The notes below the pieces were generated by a model. That model worked only from the letters and a program-made list of their open reading frames with translations. It made no database searches and was not told the origin of the DNA. 31,108 nt of DNA from Moheibacter stercoris (GTDB taxonomy: Bacteria; Bacteroidota; Bacteroidia; Flavobacteriales; Weeksellaceae). Each line of letters starts with the position of its first letter. Within the stretch, counting starts at the first letter, position 1. The stretch covers positions 1-31,108 of the forward strand of contig NZ_JBEPMO010000023.1 of assembly GCF_040545805.1 (NCBI RefSeq), read 5' to 3'. A program made the translations under genes and the position numbers. Below are positions 1 to 8,004 of this stretch, one piece after another.

Positions 1-94
1 GTCATGGTGTAATCGCGTTGGGTACGCTTTTGATAATTTGTCTCTTCTTTCATAATGATTCTTTTTTTTTGTATCATTATTTCAGGACGAGACA
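1..94 (-). mobile_element. end of an insertion sequence with truncated transposase start
   Basis: On the minus strand an ATG at 53 opens a frame that runs off the left edge of the window, reading MKEETNYQKRTQRDYTM (17 codons). The K-R-T-Q-R-D-Y-T start resembles the N-termini of OrfA-type transposases common in flavobacteria, recalled from memory and not searched. Positions 71-94 read outward as a probable terminal repeat beginning TGTCTCGTCCTGAAATAATG, which fits an IS end about 40 bp upstream of the transposase start. The other end of the element is outside the window, so the family (probably IS3-like) is only a guess. Confidence 0.45.
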
Positions 95-110
95 AACATA
101 TATATAAAAA

Positions 111-137
111 AAACCTCTGAATTTTCAGAGGTTTTTT
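111..137. terminator. bidirectional hairpin terminator after the T9SS-protein gene
   Basis: AAACCTCTGAA at 111-121 pairs with TTCAGAGGTTT at 124-134, flanked by an A-run on the left and a T-run on the right. It lies 18 bp past the stop of the minus-strand gene at 155 and can serve as its terminator. Confidence 0.8.
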
Positions 138-154
138 TATGGTTATAAAGTAAA

Positions 155-2683
155 TTATTTTACAATTACTTTTCTACGGATCAAATGTTTCTCAGACGTA
201 ATCGTCACAACATATGTTCCTTTTGCTAAACCTGATAAATCCAAATTGGTGTTTTTATCAATAAAGTTATAGTCTTTTTGTTTCACTAATTTTCCTTCCA
301 ATGAATGAACCGTATATTTTGCAGGCTCGTTGATGTGCATGCTCAATTTAGCTTGTCCATTTACTACTGGATTCGGATAAATCATAGCAGAATTATCATT
401 TGGAGCAACTTCCTCAATTGACAAACTAGATTGTGTCACTGGAGATCTCCAAACACCTCTACCGTAAGTTGAAATTACAACGTGACCTTCTACTGAATTT
501 ACTTCAATATCGGTAATTCTTGCGTGAGGTAAATTTGCGTTGAACAATACCCATTCATCCAAATCATCATTGGTATAGAAAACAGCATTTCTCGTTGCAA
601 CGTAAACAGTGTTATTATGACTTCCTTTTTGGTGAGCAATTGCAAATTTTGTTTGAGAAGTAGGTAAATTTCTTGTAATATTTGTCCAAGTTTGTCCGCT
701 ATCTTCCGTTTTAAGAACTCTTGTAGAAGAAGTTGCATAAAAAATATTGGGTTGATCTTGGTTGATTTCAATGTTTGTAATTTGACCACCAAATCCACCT
801 GCTGGAGTAGGCAATTGTTCGAAAGTTAAAGGGTATGAATCTTGATTCTCTGCTAAATAGATACGTGATGTATTGGCAACCAAAACTCGTTTGTCATTAG
901 AATGGTCTACACGTATATGATCCAACATCGGCGTAAACGTATTGGTTGAAGAAACCGCAAAAGCTCCTCCTGTAGAACGGTATAATTTAGAATAACCTGC
1001 ATACATTACGTTGGTTGCTCCATACTCCAAAGGTGTAACCCAGTTACCGTATTCAGGTCCATTGGCAGCAATAGATCCATTTCCACCAGGATTTCCAGCG
1101 TTGAAACGATACAATGGGTTTCCAAATTGAATAAATCCATAATACATATTGGAATTGGTAGGGTTAATCGCAGCATCCATTCCATCAGCTCCATGGTAAT
1201 TGATCCAATTGTCATTGACAAATGCATATCCACCATTATCTTGCAATCCTCCAACAATTTTTGAAGAAGAATCTGGAGCTACATCGATACGATAAAATTG
1301 ACCAATGTTCAATCCATTTTTGGTTTTGTCAGAAAACGTTGCACCATTATCGTCTGAAATATAGATTCCCCCATCGGTACCTGCGTATAATTTTCCATTA
1401 AAAAATTTCAAATCATGGATATCAGCATGGGTGTAATTCGGAGCGTTTGGATTACTCCAGCTCGCCCCACTTGTCCAAGTAGTTCCTCCATTGGTAGATT
1501 TCCAAACATTCAAAACACCACTAAAAATAAGTTCAGGGTCTGTATCTGAAGCTACCAATGCTAAATCAAACCATGCTTGTTGAGAACCATCGTAAATGTT
1601 CGCTGTTGAATTTCTTACTTCGAATGTAGCACCTGAATCAGTTGAACGCAATAAATGCTTAAATGAATCATTTGCATTGGAAACAAGTACATATAAATAA
1701 TCTGGATTTGCAGCAGTAACGTCAATTGCTGTTCTTCCAGCATTGGTTATTTCTCTTATGTCAGAGAATGTATCTCCACCATCCGTTGATTTAAGTAATT
1801 TGATTATGTTTCCCGCTTGACGTTGTACAATATAGATCGTGTTTGGATCTCCAGGCTTCAAGCGTATTTCTTTAACATTACCTGAAACATTGTTACTCCA
1901 AGTATTTCCTCCATCTGTCGTTTTGAAAAGACCTTGTGAACTTACTGCCCATAAAATATTGGAATTCGTTGGGTGAATATAAATTTCTCCCATTAAAGCA
2001 TTGGTTCCAGTTACAGTAGTTCCTGTAGGATTCCAAGTTTGACCACCGTCAACAGATTTGTATACACCCACAGAATAACTGTCAGCTGCATCTTCATCTC
2101 CTGTGGTAATATAGATTGTATTCGAATTGTTATAATCAACCGCAATTCCGGAAATTCCAATCGATGGCAAATACAAAGTCAAAGGTTCCCATGTTTCTCC
2201 ATGATCTGGTGAAACCCATAGTCCTCCATCAGGAGCACCAACATATAATTTATTTGGATCATTTGGGTCAACCAATGAAACATTAATTCTACCTTGTCCA
2301 GAACTCCAAGAACCTTGATTGGTGTGTGTAAATGGACCTAAAGATGTCCAGTTGCTATCATCCTCTGCTGGATTGGCATTCAATCTCATGTTATGAATCT
2401 CATTCCAACTATCTGCTAGTTCAAAAGCCGATGGCAATGTTCCGTCTTCTTTTACTTCATATTTCCATAGTTCCATCCAACGTTCCATTTGCTTGTAACC
2501 TGCACCTCTAAAGTTACGATCTTTTCCTTCCCAAAATGCTTTGTACGCATCTACTTGGTCTTGGAACTTGTCAGATTGTACTTTGGCTTGTTCATGCATC
2601 GGGGTGTTTAAGTGGTTTAATTCTTGTGCGGATCCGATTGAAACTGCTCCGCCCAAAAATAATAAGGGTAATAATCTTTTCAT
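155..2683 (-). CDS. secreted Asp-box (BNR/sortilin-like) repeat protein with T9SS sorting domain
   Basis: Predicted exported protein of 842 residues. The frame is open further upstream, but I start at the ATG at 2683 because it gives a clean signal peptide (MKRLLPLLFLGGAVSIGSAQ). The middle carries at least eight Asp-box motifs of the form S/T-x-D-x-G-x-T-W/F (e.g. SPDHGETW, SVDGGQTW, TTDGGNTW, STDSGATF), which form beta-propellers in sialidase/VPS10-like proteins. The last ~80 residues (YPNPV..., LSGLAKGTYVV, ending RRKVIVK) are a type A type IX secretion sorting domain, so the protein is expected to cross the outer membrane and be anchored or released at the surface. The substrate is unknown and no glycosidase catalytic residues were recognised. 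The gene is transcribed divergently from the TonB receptor. Confidence 0.88.
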   Translation of the reverse strand: MKRLLPLLFLGGAVSIGSAQELNHLNTPMHEQAKVQSDKFQDQVDAYKAFWEGKDRNFRGAGYKQMERWMELWKYEVKEDGTLPSAFELADSWNEIHNMRLNANPAEDDSNWTSLGPFTHTNQGSWSSGQGRINVSLVDPNDPNKLYVGAPDGGLWVSPDHGETWEPLTLYLPSIGISGIAVDYNNSNTIYITTGDEDAADSYSVGVYKSVDGGQTWNPTGTTVTGTNALMGEIYIHPTNSNILWAVSSQGLFKTTDGGNTWSNNVSGNVKEIRLKPGDPNTIYIVQRQAGNIIKLLKSTDGGDTFSDIREITNAGRTAIDVTAANPDYLYVLVSNANDSFKHLLRSTDSGATFEVRNSTANIYDGSQQAWFDLALVASDTDPELIFSGVLNVWKSTNGGTTWTSGASWSNPNAPNYTHADIHDLKFFNGKLYAGTDGGIYISDDNGATFSDKTKNGLNIGQFYRIDVAPDSSSKIVGGLQDNGGYAFVNDNWINYHGADGMDAAINPTNSNMYYGFIQFGNPLYRFNAGNPGGNGSIAANGPEYGNWVTPLEYGATNVMYAGYSKLYRSTGGAFAVSSTNTFTPMLDHIRVDHSNDKRVLVANTSRIYLAENQDSYPLTFEQLPTPAGGFGGQITNIEINQDQPNIFYATSSTRVLKTEDSGQTWTNITRNLPTSQTKFAIAHQKGSHNNTVYVATRNAVFYTNDDLDEWVLFNANLPHARITDIEVNSVEGHVVISTYGRGVWRSPVTQSSLSIEEVAPNDNSAMIYPNPVVNGQAKLSMHINEPAKYTVHSLEGKLVKQKDYNFIDKNTNLDLSGLAKGTYVVTITSEKHLIRRKVIVK

Positions 2684-2734
2684 TTTTCTTATTTTGATTT
2701 TTTGTGATTTGTAAAAATAAGAAATTATACCGAT

Positions 2735-2762
2735 TTTGTTTAATTTCAATTTTATAAGTTTG
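2735..2762 (+). promoter_or_regulatory. Bacteroidota-type promoter for the TonB receptor
   Basis: TAAGTTTG at 2755-2762 matches the TAnnTTTG -7 consensus exactly and lies 18 bp before the ATG at 2781. A TTTG at 2735-2738 could be the -33 box, although the 16-bp gap is shorter than the usual 19 or so. Confidence 0.5.
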
Positions 2763-2780
2763 CCTAAAATAACGATACAC

Positions 2781-5165
2781 ATGAAATTCACTTTAGTTTC
2801 CCTTAGCTTTCTAGTGGGAATTTTTGCATTTGGTCAAGTTAAAATACTTGATGAAATGACACATGAACCTATAATTGGTGCAGAAGTTAAATTAAACAAT
2901 CAAACTGTAATAACTGACGAAAATGGACTAATTCATTTATCAGTAGAACCCAATGATAAATTGATTATTTCAAAAGATGGCTCTATGATTGAAATCAAAG
3001 CCAAAGAAATTAAAAACAAAGTTTTCTATTGGAATCCTTCGTCCATTTTATTAGAAGATATCATTCTCTCACCTAATAAATGGGAAAACTCTAAAACGGA
3101 AACGGGTTATAAAGTTGTTACGATTACCCCTAAAGAAATACAATTGGAAAATCCGCAAACGACAGCAGATTTGTTGGGGAGTTCAACCAATGTGTATATT
3201 CAGAAAAGTCAGTTGGGTGGAGGGAGTCCTATGATTCGTGGATTTGCTACCAATCGTGTTTTAATCGCTGTGGATGGTGTTCGCATGAATACCGCTATTT
3301 TTCGTAGTGGAAATCTACAAAATGTTATTTCCATTGATCCCAATGCAATCGAACGAGTGGAAGTACTAATGGGACCAGGTTCTTTGATGTATGGAAGTGA
3401 TGCGATAGGAGGAGTGATGAATTTCTCAACCTTAACTTCTAAGTTTTCCAAATCAGACAAATTATTATTCGACGGAGCATTTATGGCGAGATATTCCTCT
3501 GCCAATTATGAGCATACTTCGCATTTGCATGTGAATCTTGCAGGTCGTAAGTTTTCCTCCATGACAAGTGCAACCTATACAAGGTTTTCCGATTTGAAAA
3601 TGGGAAAACATGGACCAGAAGAATATTTGAAAAACCATATAATCATTCGTGAAAATGGAGAAGATGTACAAGTCGACAATCCAGATCCGCGAAAGCAAGT
3701 CGCAACAGGGTATGACCAATACAATTTGATGCAGAAATTCCGTTATCAACCCAATGAACAATGGGATTTGAACTACGGATTTCATTATTCCACAAGTTCC
3801 GATGTGCCAAGATACGATCGATTTTTGATTTACCGTAATGGAAATTTGCGTTTCGCAGAATGGTACTATGGTCCACAAACTTGGATGATGAACAACCTAA
3901 GTATTGAAAATAAATCTGAAAATCCCTTATACAACCAAATCAAATTGACGCTTGCCCACCAATTATTTGAAGAAAGTCGTCATAGTCGTAATCTGGGAAG
4001 TTCTAAACGTACCGATCAGTTTGAAAAAGTCAATGTTATTTCGGCGAATTTGGATGTGTTGAAAAAATGGAATTCTAAAAACACCTTGTATTATGGAGTA
4101 GAAGCCTTGTTCAATAAAGTTGGTTCAACCGCAGAAATCATCAATATCAATGACCAATCGACTACACCAGATGCGTCACGTTATCCAGATGGTTCGACTT
4201 GGAATTCGTATGGAGCTTATATTTCGAATGAATACAGTCCAAGCGATAAATTCACCATCCAAGCAGGTGTTCGTTACAATTATGTTTCGTCAAAATCCGA
4301 ATTCAGCAAAGAATTCTTTGATTTTCCTTTTGAAGAAGCAACTATTGAAACTGGGAAATTTACGGGTAATATTGGCGTGAATTATCATCCGACAACTTCA
4401 ACCAGTGTTCGTGCGATGTTTTCGACCGGATTTAGAGCGCCGAACATCGATGATATTGGGAAAGTTTTTGAATCGACTCCAGGAACAGTTGTGATTCCCA
4501 ATCCCGATTTGAAAGAAGAATATGCCTATAGTGGTGAAATTGGTTTCGCCCAAAAAATTGGAAGTTTTGCCAAGATAGATGTCACGGCTTACTACGTTCA
4601 ATTGCAAGACGCTTTGGTGAGAAGAAACTATCAGTTAAATGGACAAGATTCCATTATGTATCAAGGAGAATTGAGTCAGGTTCAGACCATTATGAATGCT
4701 GCAAATGCACATTCGTATGGATTGGAAGCAAGATTGGATATATATTTTAACCGTCAATTGTCAATGTTTTCCATGGTTAATTTTCAAAATGGAGAGGAAG
4801 AATTGGACAATGGTGAAAAAGCTGCATTGAGACATTCGGCGCCTTTCATGTTTAGAGGAGGTTTCAATTACAAGAGTCGAAATTTCAGAGTCGAAATTTA
4901 TGCAGTTTACAACGATGAGGTTTCCAATGAAGATTTGTCACCATCTGAAGCAGAGAAAGATTATATGTATGCAATTGACCAAAATGGAAACCCTTATTCT
5001 CCATCTTGGTATACAATCAACGCCAAAGCAATGTATGATTTCAACCAAAATATGACCGTGTCGTTAGGATGGGAGAACATCACCAATCAACGATATAGAC
5101 CTTATTCATCTGGAATTGTTGCAGCAGGAAGCAATTTAATTCTTTCAGTTCGTTACAATTTCTAA
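2781..5165 (+). CDS. TonB-dependent outer-membrane receptor, heme/hemoglobin type
   Basis: Outer-membrane receptor of 794 residues that probably imports heme or iron using TonB energy. I chose the ATG at 2781 over the upstream in-frame one at 2736 because it begins the signal peptide (MKFTLVSLSFLVGIFAFGQ) and follows a -7 box. Mature residues ~20-75 form a carboxypeptidase-regulatory-like domain (DEMTHEPIIGAEVKLNN). The plug domain follows (GGGSPMIRGFATNRVLIAVD, IERVEVLMGPGSLMYGSDAIGGVMNF), whose wording is typical of the hemoglobin/transferrin/lactoferrin receptor group. The rest is beta-barrel ending in an aromatic terminal strand (LILSVRYNF). The ligand is inferred from family resemblance only. 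A substrate-binding lipoprotein lies two genes away, on the other strand. Confidence 0.88.
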   Translation: MKFTLVSLSFLVGIFAFGQVKILDEMTHEPIIGAEVKLNNQTVITDENGLIHLSVEPNDKLIISKDGSMIEIKAKEIKNKVFYWNPSSILLEDIILSPNKWENSKTETGYKVVTITPKEIQLENPQTTADLLGSSTNVYIQKSQLGGGSPMIRGFATNRVLIAVDGVRMNTAIFRSGNLQNVISIDPNAIERVEVLMGPGSLMYGSDAIGGVMNFSTLTSKFSKSDKLLFDGAFMARYSSANYEHTSHLHVNLAGRKFSSMTSATYTRFSDLKMGKHGPEEYLKNHIIIRENGEDVQVDNPDPRKQVATGYDQYNLMQKFRYQPNEQWDLNYGFHYSTSSDVPRYDRFLIYRNGNLRFAEWYYGPQTWMMNNLSIENKSENPLYNQIKLTLAHQLFEESRHSRNLGSSKRTDQFEKVNVISANLDVLKKWNSKNTLYYGVEALFNKVGSTAEIININDQSTTPDASRYPDGSTWNSYGAYISNEYSPSDKFTIQAGVRYNYVSSKSEFSKEFFDFPFEEATIETGKFTGNIGVNYHPTTSTSVRAMFSTGFRAPNIDDIGKVFESTPGTVVIPNPDLKEEYAYSGEIGFAQKIGSFAKIDVTAYYVQLQDALVRRNYQLNGQDSIMYQGELSQVQTIMNAANAHSYGLEARLDIYFNRQLSMFSMVNFQNGEEELDNGEKAALRHSAPFMFRGGFNYKSRNFRVEIYAVYNDEVSNEDLSPSEAEKDYMYAIDQNGNPYSPSWYTINAKAMYDFNQNMTVSLGWENITNQRYRPYSSGIVAAGSNLILSVRYNF

Positions 5166-5174
5166 AAACCGATG

Positions 5175-5182
5175 TATTTTTG
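5175..5182 (+). promoter_or_regulatory. -7 promoter box of pheS
   Basis: TATTTTTG matches TAnnTTTG exactly and lies 15 bp upstream of the pheS ATG, just after the stop of the TonB receptor. No convincing -33 box was found, as the upstream part lies in the end of the preceding gene. Confidence 0.5.
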
Positions 5183-5197
5183 CAATCCAAATAGAAA

Positions 5198-6235
5198 ATG
5201 AAAATGATCGCGCAAATCAAACAATATATTCAAGAAGCCCAAGCATTTGAAGCCAAATCTGCTGCTGAAGTAGAAGAATTTCGTATTAAATATCTAGGAA
5301 AAAAAGGAATATTAAATGATTTGTTTGCCCAATTCAAATCGGTTCCCAATGAACTAAAGAAAGAATTTGGTCAAGTAGTGAACGAATTGAAAGTACTGGT
5401 AAATGAAAAAGTTGCCAACTTGAAAGAATCTTTTGAGTCAAAATCTGAATCCAAATCAGATTGGGATTTGACTCGACCAGGAGAAATCATGGAATTGGGT
5501 TCTCGTCATCCGATCAACAGTGTGAAAAATCGCATTGTAGAAATTTTTTCTCGAATTGGTTTCACGCATTCAGACGGTCCCGAAATTGAGGATGATTGGC
5601 ATAATTTCACTGCGTTGAATTTACCAGAACATCATCCAGCGCGCGATATGCAAGACACTTTCTTTATCGAACAATCCCGAGACTTCGGGACAGATGTCGT
5701 GTTGCGTACGCATACTTCTTCGGTTCAGATTCGATACATGGAAGAAAATCAACCTCCGATTCGTATTCTATCTCCCGGACGTGTCTACCGTAATGAAGCG
5801 ATTTCTGCTCGTTCTCATATGATGTTCCATCAGATCGAAGGTTTGTACATCGATAAGAATGTTTCTTTTGCCGATTTGCGTCAGACGTTGAGTTATTTTA
5901 CGGAAGCCTTATTTGGGAAATCCAAAATTCGTTTGCGTCCATCTTATTTTCCATTTACAGAACCAAGTGCTGAAGTTGATGTGTATTGGGGATTGGAAAC
6001 TGAAACCGATTACCGTATGACCAAAGGAACGGGTTGGTTGGAAATTATGGGTTGTGGAATGGTCGATCCAAACGTTTTACGAAATGTGAACATCGATCCA
6101 GAAGAATATACCGGATTTGCATTCGGAATGGGAATTGAACGAATTGCTTTGTTGTTGTATCAAATTGGAGACATCCGTTTGTATACCGAAAACGACATCC
6201 GTTTCTTGGAGCAATTCAAATCAGAATTATTTTAA
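5198..6235 (+). CDS. pheS: phenylalanyl-tRNA synthetase alpha subunit
   Basis: Charges tRNA-Phe with phenylalanine as part of the cytosolic alpha2-beta2 enzyme. The 345 residues have the family's usual length. Residues ~1-85 form the N-terminal coiled coil (KYLGKKGILNDLFAQFK). The class II synthetase core follows, with the motif 2 region (RILSPGRVYRNEAISARSHM), the phenylalanine pocket (RPSYFPFTEPSAEVDVYW) and motif 3 (GFAFGMGIERIALLLYQI). The start could also be the second ATG two codons in. pheT is not adjacent, as is usual in Bacteroidota. It is followed by a strong terminator shared with the convergent lipoprotein gene. Confidence 0.97.
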   Translation: MKMIAQIKQYIQEAQAFEAKSAAEVEEFRIKYLGKKGILNDLFAQFKSVPNELKKEFGQVVNELKVLVNEKVANLKESFESKSESKSDWDLTRPGEIMELGSRHPINSVKNRIVEIFSRIGFTHSDGPEIEDDWHNFTALNLPEHHPARDMQDTFFIEQSRDFGTDVVLRTHTSSVQIRYMEENQPPIRILSPGRVYRNEAISARSHMMFHQIEGLYIDKNVSFADLRQTLSYFTEALFGKSKIRLRPSYFPFTEPSAEVDVYWGLETETDYRMTKGTGWLEIMGCGMVDPNVLRNVNIDPEEYTGFAFGMGIERIALLLYQIGDIRLYTENDIRFLEQFKSELF

Positions 6236-6255
6236 TCGAATTAAAAGCATAAAAT

Positions 6256-6288
6256 AAACCCTACTTGAAATCATTTCGAGTAGGGTTT
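6256..6288. terminator. bidirectional terminator between pheS and the ABC substrate-binding protein
   Basis: AAACCCTACT (6256-6265) pairs with AGTAGGGTTT (6279-6288), and the inner bases continue the stem to about 15 bp around a 3-base loop. T- and A-rich flanks on each side suit convergent genes. Confidence 0.9.
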
Positions 6289-6294
6289 GTTTAT

Positions 6295-7359
6295 TTAGTT
6301 TAATTTTTGGTAAAACCTCAATTCATAGTTGGGAAATAGTTCCGGATGAAAAATCGCCGCTAAATCTTTCAAAACCCAATCCGGACGAGCGGTTCCGGTT
6401 TCGAAATAATCATTTCCACCAGAAGGAGAGCTTCTTTTGTGCCAATTGTACACTTGATTGTTTTGAAAGGCTTGAAACCATTCATAATGCGGATAATTGA
6501 CGAGTAAAGCTGCGCGAGAAGGGAAATCTCCTGCATTGATCCAAACCTCTGCATCTTCTGCTTTTTCAAAAACCGATTCAAAAGACAAATTCAAGGAATT
6601 AATGCCAGTTGTGCTTTTCCAAGGATATTCACCTCCAGCATCGGCAATTAATTTTGCTTGAAAGCTTTCTCCACTTGGTAAGTACCAAATGTCACTGTAG
6701 ATTTGATTAACCAAAACTTTGGGAGATTTTTTCTTTTGATTCTCTAATTTTTTTTGGAGATTCTTGTAATTGGTTTCTACAACCTGAAAGATAGAATCGG
6801 CTTGCTTTTCTTTGCCTAATAATCTTCCAATGACTTTCACATATTCCGCTTTAGCCAATGGGTTTTGCTCTTCATATTCGTCTATGAAGATAATTTTAAT
6901 CCCTTGATTTTTTAGTTGATCATGAAATTTCGCTAAACTGGGACTCGAAGTGGTAAAAAACACATCGGGTTTATTTAGGATGATTTTTTCAAAGTACAAT
7001 TCGTTGAAATTTCCGATTTCTTCAATTTTTTGTTCACGATGTAATTCCTGAATTTTAGGATTGTAGATGTACTTGATTTGACTGACACCTGTTAGGTTTT
7101 GTTCCAATCCTAATTCGCTCATATAGGCTAACACTGAAGTAGGAACAACCATTACTGATTTTAGTGGTAAATCTTTTTTGGATAAGATCGTAATTATTCC
7201 ACCAGATTCAATTTCTATTTGCTCTTCGGCTTCTTTCCACTGTAAATTTTCGATGTAATCAAAATTTTGAGTATTTCTAGAAGAAATATTCGAATTGCTA
7301 TTTTGCTTACATGCAAGGATTAAGGAGGAAATGGTAATAAAAAAAATAAAATTTTTCAT
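6295..7359 (-). CDS. ABC-transporter substrate-binding lipoprotein (BtuF/FhuD-like)
   Basis: Periplasmic binding lipoprotein for an iron-complex or cobalamin importer (PF01497-type fold). The open frame extends to 7449 into the tRNA, but the ATG at 7359 starts a lipoprotein signal (MKNFIFFITISSLILACKQ, cleavage before the lipobox Cys), giving 354 residues. Family features are a first lobe opening with VMVVPTSVLAYMSELGLEQNLTGVS, the segment NKPDVFFTTSSPS, the bridging helix (AKAEYVKVIGRLLGKEKQAD) and a second lobe with LIADAGGEYPW. No permease or ATPase gene is next to it, so the partner transporter is encoded elsewhere. The substrate cannot be told from the sequence. Confidence 0.85.
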   Translation of the reverse strand: MKNFIFFITISSLILACKQNSNSNISSRNTQNFDYIENLQWKEAEEQIEIESGGIITILSKKDLPLKSVMVVPTSVLAYMSELGLEQNLTGVSQIKYIYNPKIQELHREQKIEEIGNFNELYFEKIILNKPDVFFTTSSPSLAKFHDQLKNQGIKIIFIDEYEEQNPLAKAEYVKVIGRLLGKEKQADSIFQVVETNYKNLQKKLENQKKKSPKVLVNQIYSDIWYLPSGESFQAKLIADAGGEYPWKSTTGINSLNLSFESVFEKAEDAEVWINAGDFPSRAALLVNYPHYEWFQAFQNNQVYNWHKRSSPSGGNDYFETGTARPDWVLKDLAAIFHPELFPNYELRFYQKLN

Positions 7360-7376
7360 GATTGCAAGGTAAGTAA

Positions 7377-7407
7377 TTTGGCAATATTGGAAAATATTGT
7401 ATCTTTG
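7377..7407 (+). promoter_or_regulatory. promoter of the tRNA-Arg gene
   Basis: TTTG at 7377-7380, a 19-bp spacer and TATCTTTG at 7400-7407 form a textbook Bacteroidota promoter. It ends 14 bp upstream of the tRNA. Confidence 0.75.
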
Positions 7408-7421
7408 CAGTCCAAAATAAA

Positions 7422-7495
7422 GGCCTCGTGGCGCAACTGAATAGCGCATCTGATTACGGCTCAGAAGGTTACAGGTTTGAATCCTGTCGAGGTCA
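7422..7495 (+). tRNA. tRNA-Arg (anticodon ACG)
   Basis: The 74-base sequence folds as a tRNA. Acceptor GGCCTCG (7422-7428) pairs with CGAGGTC (7488-7494), with one G-T pair. The anticodon stem TCTGA/TCAGA encloses loop TTACGGC, giving anticodon ACG. The T-arm is ACAGG/CCTGT around the TTTGAAT loop. CCA is not encoded. The 3' half of the T-arm and the acceptor lie inside the 21-bp repeat that flanks the genomic island, so this gene is the integration target and is left intact by insertion. Confidence 0.96.
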
Positions 7496-7496
7496 C
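7476..7496 (+). repeat. attL: left copy of the 21-bp direct repeat
   Basis: From TTTGAATCC to AGGTCAC it is identical over 21 bp to 30934-30954. It covers the T-loop, the 3' T-stem, the 3' acceptor strand and one base beyond tRNA-Arg, the classical crossover region for tyrosine recombinases. Confidence 0.9.
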
Positions 7497-7502
7497 TGAA
7501 AT

Positions 7503-7544
7503 AAAAGAGTAATTAGCTGATTATTAGTTAACTGCTCTTTTTTA
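7503..7544 (+). terminator. terminator supplied by the island for tRNA-Arg
   Basis: AAAAGAG (7503-7509) pairs with CTCTTTT (7535-7541), and the interior continues pairing imperfectly around a short loop. A T-run follows. It lies inside the island and so replaces the native terminator now beyond attR. Confidence 0.7.
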
Positions 7545-8004
7545 TTTCTCTGATTCTGAGATTTTGTAACGGTATTTGTAACAGAAATGCAAAAGCGAAT
7601 TTGACAAGTTGCCAAACTTTTCATTCTTTTAATATTAATTCCACAAAGGAATACAGCCGATTTTTGTTTCAATAAAGTACAGTAAAAGATGTGAAATGCT
7701 ATGGGAAGCTTATCCTTGTAACAGGAAGAACCTAACCAGCACGTCCAACATACAAAAATAAAAAGTTGGAAAAATTTTGACCAAAATATTTAAAATCCAG
7801 ACCCACCCCTCTTAAATCAAAACGATTTTCTTTTTAACAAAGTAGGGCTTTATATATGTAGGTATTCTACTCTCTCAGGTTTTCAAAGTTTTATTGATAA
7901 CATTTTTCTTTACAATATATTAATTCAACAATCTTACAGATATTTGTATTAATGCTCTCTTTGGACTTATGAAAGCAATTTCTTATTTATGTAAAAAGAT
8001 TTAA
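7545..8004. other. non-coding left end of the island
   Basis: About 460 bp with no convincing gene. It contains TTTGTAAC at 7563-7570 and 7575-7582 (see the repeat entry) and a further TTGTAACAG at 7716-7724. The remainder is A+T-rich. The promoter of the following operon must lie here, but no exact TAnnTTTG box was found; the closest is GATATTTG at 7939-7946. Confidence 0.6.
7563..7582 (+). repeat. paired TTTGTAAC motifs, candidate recombinase arm site (left)
   Basis: TTTGTAAC occurs at 7563-7570 and 7575-7582, 12 bp apart start to start. The same pair with the same spacing and orientation occurs at 30803-30822 near the other end. A role as integrase or excisionase binding sites is inference. 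Confidence 0.5.

Noticed and set aside
7359..7449. Longer start for the ABC substrate-binding lipoprotein at 7449
   Set aside because: It would run into the tRNA and its promoter and hide the lipoprotein signal peptide that starts at 7359.
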